Assembly: GCA_964527215.1 (NCBI GenBank)
Contig: CAZGNZ010000016.1
Coordinates: 1 to 64,000, forward strand
Length of the DNA: 64,000 bases
Source of the DNA: CAZGNZ01 sp964527215
GTDB taxonomy: Bacteria > Fidelibacterota > Marinisomatia > SCGC-AAA003-L08 > JACNLC01
Direction of reading: 5' to 3'
Shown: positions 9,275 to 18,128 of the stretch, one piece after another
How positions within the stretch are numbered: the stretch's first letter is position 1
Layout: every line of letters begins with the position of its first letter
The notes under the pieces: generated by a model
The model's input: the letters and a program-made list of their open reading frames with translations, nothing else
The model's database searches: none
Told to the model about the DNA's origin: nothing
Made by a program: the position numbers and the translations under genes

Positions 9275-9994
9275 TTATTCCTGTACCCGGGCATATTCAA
9301 ATGCATTGCCCTGTTTTCCGATTCGGTGGATCAGATTCATTTTATTGAGACAGTAAGCCATCTTCTGTGAAAAATCCCGCGGCCTTTTCAGTCGTTCCGC
9401 CAGATCTGATGTGGTAAACTTTGCAGGGAGCTGATCCGGAATCAGACATTTGAAATCGTCCGGATCGTTGAATTTCCATACCTGATCAACCTCACGCAGC
9501 CGTCTTTCATGAGTAGTCCACCCCCTGCGCCGCCAGCCGCGTTTCGGATCAAAACGGCGAACCTCCTCTTCCTTGATAATGACGACATGCAGAGAAAAAT
9601 TGGGATGACACATCAGTTCCGGAAAACTCACCAGTTCTTCATATACCTGCAGCACGGACCCGCGTTTCGGTGACTTTCTGCAGCTGGGTGTTTGTCCCGG
9701 CTCAGCCGGCAGCCTGACAATCCACTTCTGCCCGGCAACGGGAAAAATCAGTTGAATCGGATGGGTTTGTACCAGAGTGTTGAGTTTGTGTCTGACAGCA
9801 GAAAAATTGCGGGTCTGAATTTCGATAAGCAGATTTTCCCGCACAATGTCAATCACATAACCATCAACCGGAAATTCAATTCGGTCACCGGGCCGTGCAG
9901 CCCAGTCTTTCAATGCTGAATGGAGCGCTTTTTCATTCAGTGAGCCAATGCCTGTCATTTCAGCAGGCTCAATTGATTTGACATGAATGCTCAT
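9275..9994 (-). CDS. PD-(D/E)XK-like domain protein with basic C-terminus
   Basis: A 239-aa protein. The N-terminal part shows a nuclease-like pattern: a conserved glutamate in helix one (SLNEKALHSALKDW), then VDGYVIDIV with D49, then LLIEIQTRNF with E58 and Q60. This is the D-x8-E-x-Q arrangement of divergent PD-(D/E)XK folds. The C-terminal half contains the basic stretch RGWRRRGWTTHERR and a probable winged-helix region (FTTSDLAERLKRPRDFSQKM). That suggests nucleic-acid binding; catalysis is unproven because Q replaces the usual K. It lies 18 bp downstream of the SIMPL gene on the same strand, so the two are likely cotranscribed. The biological role is unknown. Confidence 0.55.
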   Translation of the reverse strand: MSIHVKSIEPAEMTGIGSLNEKALHSALKDWAARPGDRIEFPVDGYVIDIVRENLLIEIQTRNFSAVRHKLNTLVQTHPIQLIFPVAGQKWIVRLPAEPGQTPSCRKSPKRGSVLQVYEELVSFPELMCHPNFSLHVVIIKEEEVRRFDPKRGWRRRGWTTHERRLREVDQVWKFNDPDDFKCLIPDQLPAKFTTSDLAERLKRPRDFSQKMAYCLNKMNLIHRIGKQGNAFEYARVQE

Positions 9995-10012
9995 TGCAGT
10001 ATTCGGGAGTTC

Positions 10013-10726
10013 TCAAAATGTAATTTCATAGACCACCCGGACCCTGACAGCCACCCGTATGGTTTCAGCAAATATCAGAGATCCCGGTCCCTGAGAATCA
10101 TCCCCAAAACTGCGAACCAAATTAAACGGATTGGGATACCCGCTGTTACTCACTTCCTCCACACTTACCACTCTGATATTTTCGATATCCAGATTGTTCT
10201 GGATGGTCTGAGCCTTTTCCTTTGCCTTATTGATGGCCGCTTCAAAAGCACCCGCCCTGATCTCTTCAATACCCTTCAGCTGAAAACGGATATCAGACAG
10301 CTGATCCACGCCGCTGTCACTTACCAGCAGTACCGCCGGCTCCAGCAGATCAAAATCTTTCACCCCCACATTTACTTTGATGGAAGCAATAAAATCCCGA
10401 TTGGAAGTAAAAAAGGCCTTGTTCTCAAAGTTTTCTCCGCTGTAAAACCGGGAGGTGGATAAACTCCTTTCATCCAGTCCGATTTCAAACAGGGCGTCCG
10501 TGATTTTCTGTACTTTCCGTTTTACACCGGCCACGGCTGCGCTTAAATCCTTTCCGGATCCGGATACCGTGAAATGAAAGGAGGCAAAGTCCGCAGGTAC
10601 TTCGGACAAAACGGAACCCTCTACCGTTATCAGATTTCTGAACCGCTCGGGTTCAGCACTGCGGTTCTGACTGGAAAATGCCAGCACCGGAAGAACAAGC
10701 ATAATAAATACATTTCTAATCTTCAT
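10013..10726 (-). CDS. SIMPL (DUF541) domain periplasmic protein
   Basis: A 237-aa exported protein of the SIMPL/YggE family. The start is set at the ATG at 10726 because AAAGGAA lies eight bases upstream and the sequence then reads as a signal peptide (MKIRNVFIMLVLPVLAFSS); an upstream ATG at 10795 lacks this. The mature part has the ITVEGSVLSEVPADFA entry strand and the repeated amphipathic helices (AFEAAINKAKEKAQTI) that define the family. YggE in E. coli is linked to oxidative-stress resistance. It is probably cotranscribed with the nuclease-like gene that follows. Confidence 0.85.
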   Translation of the reverse strand: MKIRNVFIMLVLPVLAFSSQNRSAEPERFRNLITVEGSVLSEVPADFASFHFTVSGSGKDLSAAVAGVKRKVQKITDALFEIGLDERSLSTSRFYSGENFENKAFFTSNRDFIASIKVNVGVKDFDLLEPAVLLVSDSGVDQLSDIRFQLKGIEEIRAGAFEAAINKAKEKAQTIQNNLDIENIRVVSVEEVSNSGYPNPFNLVRSFGDDSQGPGSLIFAETIRVAVRVRVVYEITF

Positions 10727-11154
10727 CTGTGATTTCCTTTTGATAAAATTAACTGTTTGATGCGAGCGGCAGCATGATTTGGGAATATGGATCACTTCCC
10801 AATCGTAACCAGTATTTCAGATGTATCAAGCGACATGTAAAATTAGAAGTTCCGGCTCTGAAGCGAAAAATCCATTTACCACCAATTTAATCTCTCAGCT
10901 GCTTGCCGGTCTGCCAGAAAGAACGGCCGGGTGTGCCGGGTAAATTGTCCATGGCTTGACAAAGAATCCTGGGACAGGGCTGGTCAGCGAACAACATATC
11001 ACACATTATATATTGACACTTTATAATATACAAAGATTCAGATGTATATTATCCATCTGATTGGCGAATCCACCATCGGCATTCCCAACCTATTTCATAG
11101 TATGAATCATATTCTGTCCCGTAATTTTGGCCCGCTGAATCAGGTGTTATATTG
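10727..11154. other. Divergent intergenic region
   Basis: About 430 bases between the SIMPL gene (minus) and the HDAC-like gene (plus). The part around 10990-11060 is AT-rich and includes TTGACA at 11013 and TATAAT at 11022, but these are only three bases apart, so they do not form one sigma-70 promoter. Promoters for both directions should lie here. No gene, repeat or strong hairpin was found. Confidence 0.4.
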
Positions 11155-12084
11155 ATGAATAAAACAAGTAGTAGATCCATGGTATCAATTATTTATGATC
11201 CTGTTTTCCTGAGTCATGATACAGGATATGGTCATCCGGAACGACCGGAACGCATGAAGGCCTGTGTGCAGGCTCTGCAGAATTCTTCCATTAACGATCA
11301 GCTGAATTGGCTGGAACCCAGATCTGTCACCCGGGAAGAACTGCTGATGGTTCATTCGGATCATCATATCGATCAGGTAAAGTCCGTGGCTGAATCCGGC
11401 GGCGGCTTTATGGATCCCGATACACCAGTATCGTCACGGAGCTATGAAGCAGCTCTTTTCAGTGCAGGTGCGTGGCTGACCGGTGTTGATGAAGTGCTGA
11501 TGCATAAAAGGTCCGCCTATGTGATCTCGCGTCCTCCGGGACATCACTGCGAACGGGATCAGTCAATGGGTTTTTGCCTGTTCTCCAACTGTGCTTTGTC
11601 TGCCCATTATGCCCTTAAAAATTTTGATATTCAAAAAGTAGCGGTATTTGACTGGGATGTGCACCATGGCAACGGCAGTCAGCACATTCTTGAAACCGAT
11701 CGGCGAATGGCCTACTGCTCCACCCATCAATACCCCTTTTATCCCGGTACCGGTTCCGATCTGGAAAAGGGGGAGTATGACAACGTGCTGAACATCCCGC
11801 TGGCTGCCGGGTCCGGTCACGAAGAATACATGGATGCATTCCATGGAAAGGTGCTGCCGTTTTTGAAACGAGTTCAGCCAGATATTCTTATTATCAGTGC
11901 CGGGTTTGATGCTGCCCGCATGGATCCGCTTGGGGACATGAATCTCGATCCTGAAGATTTTGCCCATATGACTGCTCACTGCCGGGAAATTTGTCCCCAG
12001 CTTCTGCTGGGGCTGGAGGGCGGTTATTCGCTTGAAGCTCTGGGACAATGCTCTGTGGCGGTTGCCGGCGCTTTGCTGGATTGA
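11155..12084 (+). CDS. Histone-deacetylase family protein (AcuC/AphA-like)
   Basis: A Zn-dependent amidohydrolase of 309 aa. Motifs in order are SHDTGYGHPERPERM near the N-terminus, RPPGHHCERDQSMGFCLFSN with the tandem catalytic histidines, VFDWDVHHGNGSQ with the metal-binding D-x-H, ISAGFDAARMDPLGDM with the second metal aspartate, and LEGGYS near the end. This is the class II HDAC pattern, which in bacteria acts on acetylated lysines, acetylpolyamines or other acetamides. A TTG at 11152 just precedes the ATG at 11155; another ATG at 11179 fits the family N-terminus (MVSIIYDP) equally well. The next gene starts six bases after the stop. Confidence 0.92.
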   Translation: MNKTSSRSMVSIIYDPVFLSHDTGYGHPERPERMKACVQALQNSSINDQLNWLEPRSVTREELLMVHSDHHIDQVKSVAESGGGFMDPDTPVSSRSYEAALFSAGAWLTGVDEVLMHKRSAYVISRPPGHHCERDQSMGFCLFSNCALSAHYALKNFDIQKVAVFDWDVHHGNGSQHILETDRRMAYCSTHQYPFYPGTGSDLEKGEYDNVLNIPLAAGSGHEEYMDAFHGKVLPFLKRVQPDILIISAGFDAARMDPLGDMNLDPEDFAHMTAHCREICPQLLLGLEGGYSLEALGQCSVAVAGALLD

Positions 12085-12090
12085 TTAGGC

Positions 12091-12597
12091 ATGGTCTCCC
12101 GCATCATATCCGGCGGGCAGACCGGAGTGGACCGGGCGGCACTGGATTTTGCCCTGTCAGAAGATATCCCGCATGGCGGATACTGCCCAAGGAACCGCCG
12201 GGCTGAAGACGGGATCATTCCCGCTGCGTATTTACTCACCGAGTGTTCTTCATTTAAGTATTCTTATCGGACAGAACAGAATGTCCGGTTTTCAGATGCC
12301 ACCCTGGTGATCACCAACAGCTGTCCTGTCGAAGGAACGGCCCTGACCATTGAATGCTGCATCAATCACAATAAACCCTGGCTGATACACTCGTTTCAGC
12401 CGAATTCGCCTAAAATATCCGCTCGGAAATTTCGGGAATGGGCATTCGGCAACAAGGTTGAGATACTGAATATTGCGGGTGATCGCGAAAGTCAGGGGCC
12501 GATATATGAAAAATCAATTAAATTCCTGCAATCGATATTCATCGATATTTTCCAGGTGCGCAGTTCACAGACCTCTTCTGTATCGCACATCGACTGA
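12091..12597 (+). CDS. Putative molybdenum carrier / SLOG-like protein
   Basis: A 168-aa protein starting IISGGQTGVDRAALDFA, the hallmark of the putative molybdenum-carrier family (MoCo_carrier), a Rossmann-like fold related to the SLOG/LOG superfamily. Further family blocks are GGYCPRNRRAEDG, a YRTEQNVRFSDATLV segment and the SCPVEGTALT loop. Members are predicted to bind nucleotide or Moco; the role is inferred from the family only. It begins six bases after the HDAC-like gene with no separate strong ribosome-binding site, so translational coupling is likely. The C-terminal 20 residues are not conserved family sequence as far as I can tell. Confidence 0.8.
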   Translation: MVSRIISGGQTGVDRAALDFALSEDIPHGGYCPRNRRAEDGIIPAAYLLTECSSFKYSYRTEQNVRFSDATLVITNSCPVEGTALTIECCINHNKPWLIHSFQPNSPKISARKFREWAFGNKVEILNIAGDRESQGPIYEKSIKFLQSIFIDIFQVRSSQTSSVSHID

Positions 12598-12656
12598 ATC
12601 ACACCATCACCTTCAGCAGGATTTTCCTGAAAGCCTGCAGCCAGACAGGAGTTATT

Positions 12657-13640
12657 ATGCCCACAAAACAAAATATTCCATCCCTGAGATGGTATCGCGA
12701 TGAAAATGCACAATCCATCGAAGAACCGGGGATTCAGCATTCATTTGCCGGTGGCCTGGCAACGGTTCTGAATCATATACATCCGCCATTGGATGCGGTC
12801 TGGTTCATGGGTATTTCCGGGTTTGCCTTTCGCATCATGGTCAGTAAGGTCATGTGCCCCAGCGCAATGAGTGTTTTCGACTGGACCCGAATCCTGCCTG
12901 AATCCGTTGAACAGGTTGGATACCAATGCAGGCATATCCACCGGCTGTGGCACGAGCAGCAGTGGGAAAAAGAACGGGATGAGGAAGCCCGTCAGGCAAT
13001 TCGGGAAGCGGTCTCCAGCGGCATCCCGGCAATTGTCTGGGATGTTGCCATGTGCGAGTGGGGACTGATTACAGGCTGCGATGATGATGAACAGATTTAT
13101 GATATTCTTGCCTGCAGCGGCGAACCGGGGACGCTTCCGTATTCAAAGCTTGGACACAATCAGATTCCGGTATTGTCGGTCATCATACCTGGTGAGCCAA
13201 ATAATCTGGATCGTCTGACAGCCATTCGGGAATCTCTGGAAATAGCGGTTCGTCATGCTGAACAGCAGGAATGGATGGATCGTCCCAAATACCAGGATGG
13301 TCTCCCGGCATATGATTTGTGGGCAAAACTCGTCCGAAACGGTGAAACGTCTGAAGTCTCGTTTGATTTTGCACGATACTATGCTGCTCATTTTTATGGA
13401 TTCAGATGTTATGCACGAGATTACTTGAAACGAGTCACTGAGGATTTTTCTGATCTTGAACCGGCTGCCGAAGCCTATGAAGAAGCCGCCCGGCATTTGA
13501 AAAATGTTTTCCTGTTTTTCAGTCAGCCGGATACGGATACCGGGACAGGGCTTGAGGAAACAGCAAATTACATCCTCCGTGCCGGTCAGGCGGAAGCTGC
13601 CGGGATTGAACTGCTCAAACGGCATCTGGGCATGACCTGA
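12657..13640 (+). CDS. BtrH/DUF4872-like papain-fold protein
   Basis: A 327-aa soluble protein with AGGAG nine bases before the ATG. The N-terminal two-thirds resemble the BtrH_N / DUF4872 family: an early FAGGLATVLNHI helix, GISGFAFRI, and then the block GIPAIVWDV..CEWGLITGCDDDEQIY that family members carry (WG-x-x-x-GYDDE). BtrH is an acyltransferase with a cysteine-protease-like fold in butirosin synthesis. In this protein the usual N-terminal catalytic Cys position is not clear, so activity is uncertain. The C-terminal third is helical (EAAARHLKN, a charged amphipathic bundle). It follows the molybdenum-carrier gene by 59 bp and probably belongs to the same unit. Confidence 0.55.
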   Translation: MPTKQNIPSLRWYRDENAQSIEEPGIQHSFAGGLATVLNHIHPPLDAVWFMGISGFAFRIMVSKVMCPSAMSVFDWTRILPESVEQVGYQCRHIHRLWHEQQWEKERDEEARQAIREAVSSGIPAIVWDVAMCEWGLITGCDDDEQIYDILACSGEPGTLPYSKLGHNQIPVLSVIIPGEPNNLDRLTAIRESLEIAVRHAEQQEWMDRPKYQDGLPAYDLWAKLVRNGETSEVSFDFARYYAAHFYGFRCYARDYLKRVTEDFSDLEPAAEAYEEAARHLKNVFLFFSQPDTDTGTGLEETANYILRAGQAEAAGIELLKRHLGMT

Positions 13641-13930
13641 AACGAACCGGAATCTAAATCCTGAAGCTTCTTTTTTTGTACATGGCAGGTTGCGTAATTT
13701 CCAGATGCGCAAAGCCTGTGCAGTTTTTAAGATACTCACTGTGATCGACCGACATTCCCCTATGACCTATGTAATTTGATACCCTCGCCATTTTCCCGTT
13801 AAAGCTGGCGAACCGTGGATTTCCTGAACCAGTTCTCTGCATCGGCACCCCTGAAGCGGGTTGATTCATCACTCATTGACAGATAATGATTGGAACAGAG
13901 TACGACTGATCTAATATTCGGGAGAATTGA

Positions 13931-15103
13931 ATGGAAGCCACTATTTCAGAACCTCAAACTGCTGCTAGCAACATCAAAACCTATTTTGCCTCTCCAGAAC
14001 GAATCCACGGTGAAGAACTGGTTCGGCTGAGCCGCACTGTTTCAGATGATCCTGTTGTACAAGTGGTTCTGAAATCCATTGGCGGGTTTGTAATGATTCT
14101 CAATGAACACCGGCAAATCATGGCAGCCAGTCCTGAATTGTATGAAGCCCTGGATATCCAGAAATATGAAGAACTGATTGGTTTTCGTCCCGGCGAGGTA
14201 TTGAATTGCGTTCACCATTCTTCAGCTCCATCCGGCTGTGGGACAGGATCTGCCTGCAGGCACTGCGGTGCAGTTCTTGCCATTCTGGCCAGCCAGCAGA
14301 GTGAAGATGGTATCACCGGTGAGTGCAGCATGATGATGAACGGTGGTCACGGCCTGGAATGTGTGGAATTTCGAGTCCAGGTAACGCCGCTTCCGGTTAA
14401 TTCTCATAAACTACAGGTTTTTATTCTTCAGGATATCAGCAGCGAAAAGCGGCGGGAGACCCTGGAACGGATATTTTTTCATGACCTGCGAAACACCCTT
14501 GGAGGATTGCTGGGATTGGCACAGGTACTGCAGCGTTCATCCAAACCGGAACAGATCGCTGAGAGCATTGTCACGCTGGCGCAGAAACTGGCCCAGGAAA
14601 TCAACAATCAGCAGCTGCTTCTCATGGCCGAACAGGGTGAGATTACCATAGAACCGGATTTTGTCAGGGTATCCGATGCGATGAATTCCATACGAAACAT
14701 ATACAGTAATCACGAAGTGACACATGGAAAAAAATTGATTATTTCCAAAATAAGCAATCAATCACTGGTATACACTGACTTGGCCCTGTTGACTCTTGTC
14801 CTGAGCAATATGGTAAAAAATGCTCTGGAAGCGTCACAAACAGGCGACACCGTCCACCTCAGGTATGAACAGCGGAACGGGAAGGATATATTCCTGGTTC
14901 ATAACGCGGGGTACATCCCGCAGGATATTGCCTTGCAAATCTTTCAGCGTACATTTTCCACCAAACAGCAGTCCGGACGCGGATTGGGTACGTACAGTAT
15001 GAAACTGTTTGGCGAAACATATCTGAACGGCCAGGTTGATTTTGAGACCTCTGAAAAGGACGGAACCACATTTTTCATTGCCCTGCCCCTGCTGACTCCG
15101 TAA
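13931..15103 (+). CDS. PAS sensor histidine kinase with cysteine cluster
   Basis: A cytoplasmic histidine kinase of 390 aa with no membrane segment. Residues about 45-175 form a PAS-like sensor that contains C93, H95, H96, C103, C109 and C112 (CVHH, then GCG, then CRHC), a likely metal or redox site. The phosphoacceptor is H184 in FFHDLRNTLGGL, N297 marks the N-box (NMVKNALEA), and GRGLGTYS at 349-356 is the G2 box of an HATPase domain. No response regulator is adjacent. The ATG follows GGGAGAAT. The cysteine arrangement suggests the enzyme senses redox state or a metal; this is inference. Confidence 0.85.
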   Translation: MEATISEPQTAASNIKTYFASPERIHGEELVRLSRTVSDDPVVQVVLKSIGGFVMILNEHRQIMAASPELYEALDIQKYEELIGFRPGEVLNCVHHSSAPSGCGTGSACRHCGAVLAILASQQSEDGITGECSMMMNGGHGLECVEFRVQVTPLPVNSHKLQVFILQDISSEKRRETLERIFFHDLRNTLGGLLGLAQVLQRSSKPEQIAESIVTLAQKLAQEINNQQLLLMAEQGEITIEPDFVRVSDAMNSIRNIYSNHEVTHGKKLIISKISNQSLVYTDLALLTLVLSNMVKNALEASQTGDTVHLRYEQRNGKDIFLVHNAGYIPQDIALQIFQRTFSTKQQSGRGLGTYSMKLFGETYLNGQVDFETSEKDGTTFFIALPLLTP

Positions 15104-15260
15104 AAATGCCGCTGAATGGCACTGGCGGAGTTGCCGTATATAAACTGAATATTTTTAAATTACAGCTGATATATACCGGATAAGATCAAGCCCCCTGACG
15201 ACCGTCAGCAGCGCGACTGACAGGCGGACGGCAGGATACTTCATCACAGGAGGAACACCA

Positions 15261-15557
15261 TTGCAGACATATGTTTTACTCACCAAACTGACACCAGAGC
15301 TGACTCAGAAAATGAAACTGCGTTCCGAGTTGGGCCGGGCCTGGCTGGAACATGTCAAGAAAAAATGCCCGGAAGTTCATTTTATTGCCCATTATGCCTT
15401 GTTGGGATCATATGATTTCCTGGATATCTACGAAGCTCCCGATGAGGATACCGCCGCCAAAGTGTCCATGATTTCGCTGTCAAACGGTGCATTCCAGGCG
15501 GAATCACTGATTGCTATTCCTTATAAGCGCTTTTTGAAGCTGACGGAGGAAATCTGA
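15261..15557 (+). CDS. GYD domain-containing protein
   Basis: A 98-aa protein of the GYD family, named for the Gly-Tyr-Asp triad seen here as GSYDFLDIYEAPD, a close variant. The N-terminus TYVLLTKLTPE and the end AESLIAIPYKRF match the family's ferredoxin-like fold. The start is TTG at 15261 with AGGAGG seven bases upstream; the nearby ATG at 15270 is out of frame. Members are small stand-alone proteins of unknown function. Confidence 0.85.
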   Translation: MQTYVLLTKLTPELTQKMKLRSELGRAWLEHVKKKCPEVHFIAHYALLGSYDFLDIYEAPDEDTAAKVSMISLSNGAFQAESLIAIPYKRFLKLTEEI

Positions 15558-15653
15558 TATTCGAATCATCATTGTGACAGCATTCCGTGAAATCCGACGT
15601 TCACAGGGATGAAATCGGGGCATCAAATATCAAAAAGTTAAGGTGACTGCTGT

Positions 15654-16451
15654 ATGCTGAGGTTGTTTCAGACTGCTCTGCCGGTACTGATTTTTGCAGG
15701 CTGTGTGTTTGGATCAGATACAGTTGAGCATCCGGAATGGAATGCTTACTTCGAGGCAGCAGGAGTGACCGGCTCCATTCTGGTGTATGATGAAGTCCGT
15801 GATCTGTATCAGGTATTCAACCAAAATGACGCCGCGGTTCCCTATCTTCCGGCTTCCACTTTCAAAATAATATCCACCTTGATTGCATTGGAAACCGGTG
15901 CAGCCACCGGACCCGAGATGCCGCTGAAATGGGATGGCCGGCAACACAGCGTTCCTGCCTGGAACCGGGACCATACTCTTGAAACAGCCTTCAGAAATTC
16001 AGTTGTGTGGGCATATCAGCAGCTGATTCGGGACATTGGACTGCCAACGGTTCAGTACTATATTGATCTGCTGAAGTATGGGAACATGGACACCAGTGGA
16101 AAACCGGACAGTTTCTGGCTTGACGGCGGTTTGAGAATTACCGCCTATCAACAGATCGAATTGCTCAGAAAGCTGGCGGATTCAAAACTTCCGTTCAGTC
16201 ATGAGCACCAGGAAATGCTGCGGGACTGGATGATTCTGGAAGAGACTGGAAAATTCCGACTGCAGGGGAAAACAGGCTGGGCGGTGCGGAGTACCCCCCA
16301 GACAGGCTGGTTTGTTGGTTTTGTGACATGCCCCGATGGAAACGGTTTCTTTGCGGCCCATATCAATATTGTAAAACCGGAGGACGCTGATGCCCGGGTG
16401 AAAATTACCAGACAGGTTCTTAACAGCCTTTCATGGTATCACTCCGGATAA
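15654..16451 (+). CDS. Class D (OXA-type) beta-lactamase
   Basis: A periplasmic serine beta-lactamase of 265 aa. The signal peptide covers about residues 1-20. Diagnostic class D motifs are all present and correctly spaced: S68-T-F-K71 (nucleophile and carbamylated lysine), S116-V-V, Y142-G-N144, FWLDGGL around W155, and K206-T-G208 followed by W. AAGGTGA lies nine bases upstream of the ATG. It hydrolyses penicillins and possibly other beta-lactams; the substrate range cannot be inferred. There are no IS, integron or att-like sequences near it and its base use matches its neighbours, so it looks like a resident chromosomal gene. BlaR-type sensors share the fold but have membrane helices, which are absent here. 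Confidence 0.93.
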   Translation: MLRLFQTALPVLIFAGCVFGSDTVEHPEWNAYFEAAGVTGSILVYDEVRDLYQVFNQNDAAVPYLPASTFKIISTLIALETGAATGPEMPLKWDGRQHSVPAWNRDHTLETAFRNSVVWAYQQLIRDIGLPTVQYYIDLLKYGNMDTSGKPDSFWLDGGLRITAYQQIELLRKLADSKLPFSHEHQEMLRDWMILEETGKFRLQGKTGWAVRSTPQTGWFVGFVTCPDGNGFFAAHINIVKPEDADARVKITRQVLNSLSWYHSG

Positions 16452-16483
16452 AGCCTTAGAATGCTTAAAAATGAATGTGAATC

Positions 16484-17302
16484 ATGACCTGCCTAAAAAA
16501 CCGTAAAATTCCATATGCGGCTGTGCTGTTATGCCTGCTGCTGATTTCAGGGTGCGAGGATGATTCTTCACCTGATCCCGATCTTTCTGAGTTTCATTCC
16601 GCATTTACTGGCACATTTGGGTATCAGAATGAATCCCAGGCCGTGCTGACCAATTCGCTGGGCGGAATCATGATTAACGGCTCATCAGCCGAAACGCTGA
16701 TTGATTATTATATCGACCGGACTCTGCTGGCAGTGTCATTCAGCGCTGCTGAGGAACATTTTGACGAGATTATGCTGCAGACTGTTTCCCGGCAGGACAG
16801 CCTTCTGATACAGCTTTCTTCCCCGCCGGATACTGAAGAACTTGAGTATTCCGGCTTGTATTCGGTGGATCTTCCATATGACATTGCTTGTCATATTGCT
16901 CAGGCTGAAGGCGGGGTATTCATATCCGGAATGGAATCTGAATTGTCCATGGAAAATGTTCATGGAGATATATCGGTACAGCAGTTTCTGGGATCAGTCA
17001 GCATCATCGGAGAGGGTGGTCAGGTGGAGGTTCAAATGGTTTTGCAGGATTTTGGATCCTGCCGGATTATAACATCCACCGGTGATATTGAGCTGGGGTT
17101 ACCATTGGAAACGTCGGCGCAGCTGTCCGCCGTCAGCGCTTTCGGATTTGTTACGATAGAAGATTTTACGCTGACTGATCCTGTGACTGAGGATTCCCCC
17201 ATTGGCGGAGAATCTGTGGAAGCGGTTCTGGGGACAGGCGAAGGATCCATCATTCTGGGTACGGTATCGGGGAATATCATCGTTCACGCACTGCAGCCGT
17301 AG
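16484..17302 (+). CDS. DUF4097-type beta-helix lipoprotein
   Basis: A 272-aa lipoprotein: a positively charged N-terminus, hydrophobic core and lipobox LISGC (Cys24). The mature part is rich in short beta-strand repeats with glycine turns (SLGGIMINGSSAE, GGVFISGMESELSMENVHGDISVQ, STGDIELGLP), the pattern of DUF4097 and GIN-type right-handed beta-helices. It begins 32 bases after the beta-lactamase gene and may be cotranscribed with it. The substrate or partner is unknown. The methyltransferase frame overlaps its 3' end but is thought to start only after its stop. Confidence 0.65.
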   Translation: MTCLKNRKIPYAAVLLCLLLISGCEDDSSPDPDLSEFHSAFTGTFGYQNESQAVLTNSLGGIMINGSSAETLIDYYIDRTLLAVSFSAAEEHFDEIMLQTVSRQDSLLIQLSSPPDTEELEYSGLYSVDLPYDIACHIAQAEGGVFISGMESELSMENVHGDISVQQFLGSVSIIGEGGQVEVQMVLQDFGSCRIITSTGDIELGLPLETSAQLSAVSAFGFVTIEDFTLTDPVTEDSPIGGESVEAVLGTGEGSIILGTVSGNIIVHALQP

Positions 17303-17327
17303 GTATATTCAGAAAGTCAGGGTAAAA

Positions 17328-18113
17328 TTGAGCAGCTGGAAGGAACTGGACACACATAACCGTCAAATTTGGGAAGCCAATGCCTCCGTTTGGGACAAGA
17401 CGATGGGTGAATCAAACAATCGGTTCTACAATGAATTAATCGAACCCAACGTACTGGCGCTGCTGCAGCCCTGCTCCGGACAGAAAATACTGGATTTGGC
17501 ATGCGGACACGGCAATTTTTCGAGAAAACTGGCATCGCAGGGATGTATGGTCACCGGGATTGATTTTTCTTCCAATCTGATAAAGGCCGCCCGAAAACGG
17601 TCAGAGAACTGTAATCCTCCCATCGAATATGTTTCCGGAAGCCTCACCGATCCGGCAGTCCTGACCCCTTTCAGCGATCAGGAATTTCATCACATTGTAT
17701 CCAACATGGCTTTAATGGATATTTCCGATATTTCGGTTTTGGCTGCCCAGATTCCAAGACTGCTGAAACCGTCAGGACATTGGGTGTTTTCAATCATGCA
17801 TCCCTGCTTTCAGTCCCCGGGTGCCCGGCAGTATGTGGAAACCACGGATGAAGGCGGCGTTTACAGGCATGAAAAGGGTCTGAGGGTAAAAAGGTATATA
17901 GACAGTGAATATTTTTTGGGTCTGGCACTCAGCCATCAGCCGGAACCGCAGTATTATTTTCATCGCAGTCTGACGGCACTTCTGCAGATCTTTCTGAATC
18001 ACGGACTGGCTGTCACCGGCATCTGCGAACCCGTTTTTCAGGACGATCGATCTGACCGGTTTGAATGGACCAGTATTCCGGCAGTTCTCATCATTCGAAT
18101 GGATATTCGTTAA
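17328..18113 (+). CDS. Class I SAM-dependent methyltransferase
   Basis: A methyltransferase of about 261 aa. Motif I is ILDLACGHGNFSRKLA, followed by VTGIDFSSNLI (acidic residue binding the SAM ribose), and a motif IV-like region HHIVSNMALMDI. The frame is open back to 17202 inside the preceding lipoprotein gene. TTG at 17328, 25 bases past that gene's stop, is the most sensible start (SSWKELDTHNRQIWEANA). No strong Shine-Dalgarno site is visible, so the start is uncertain. The methyl acceptor is unknown. Confidence 0.8.
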   Translation: MSSWKELDTHNRQIWEANASVWDKTMGESNNRFYNELIEPNVLALLQPCSGQKILDLACGHGNFSRKLASQGCMVTGIDFSSNLIKAARKRSENCNPPIEYVSGSLTDPAVLTPFSDQEFHHIVSNMALMDISDISVLAAQIPRLLKPSGHWVFSIMHPCFQSPGARQYVETTDEGGVYRHEKGLRVKRYIDSEYFLGLALSHQPEPQYYFHRSLTALLQIFLNHGLAVTGICEPVFQDDRSDRFEWTSIPAVLIIRMDIR

Positions 18114-18128
18114 TACGGACCGAATGCC

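Noticed and set aside
11013..11027. TTGACA and TATAAT as a sigma-70 promoter
   Set aside because: The spacing is three bases instead of about 17.
13641..13930. Minus-strand frame at 13654..13872 as a gene
   Set aside because: It has no ribosome-binding site or recognisable protein pattern; the 290-bp gap is treated as intergenic.
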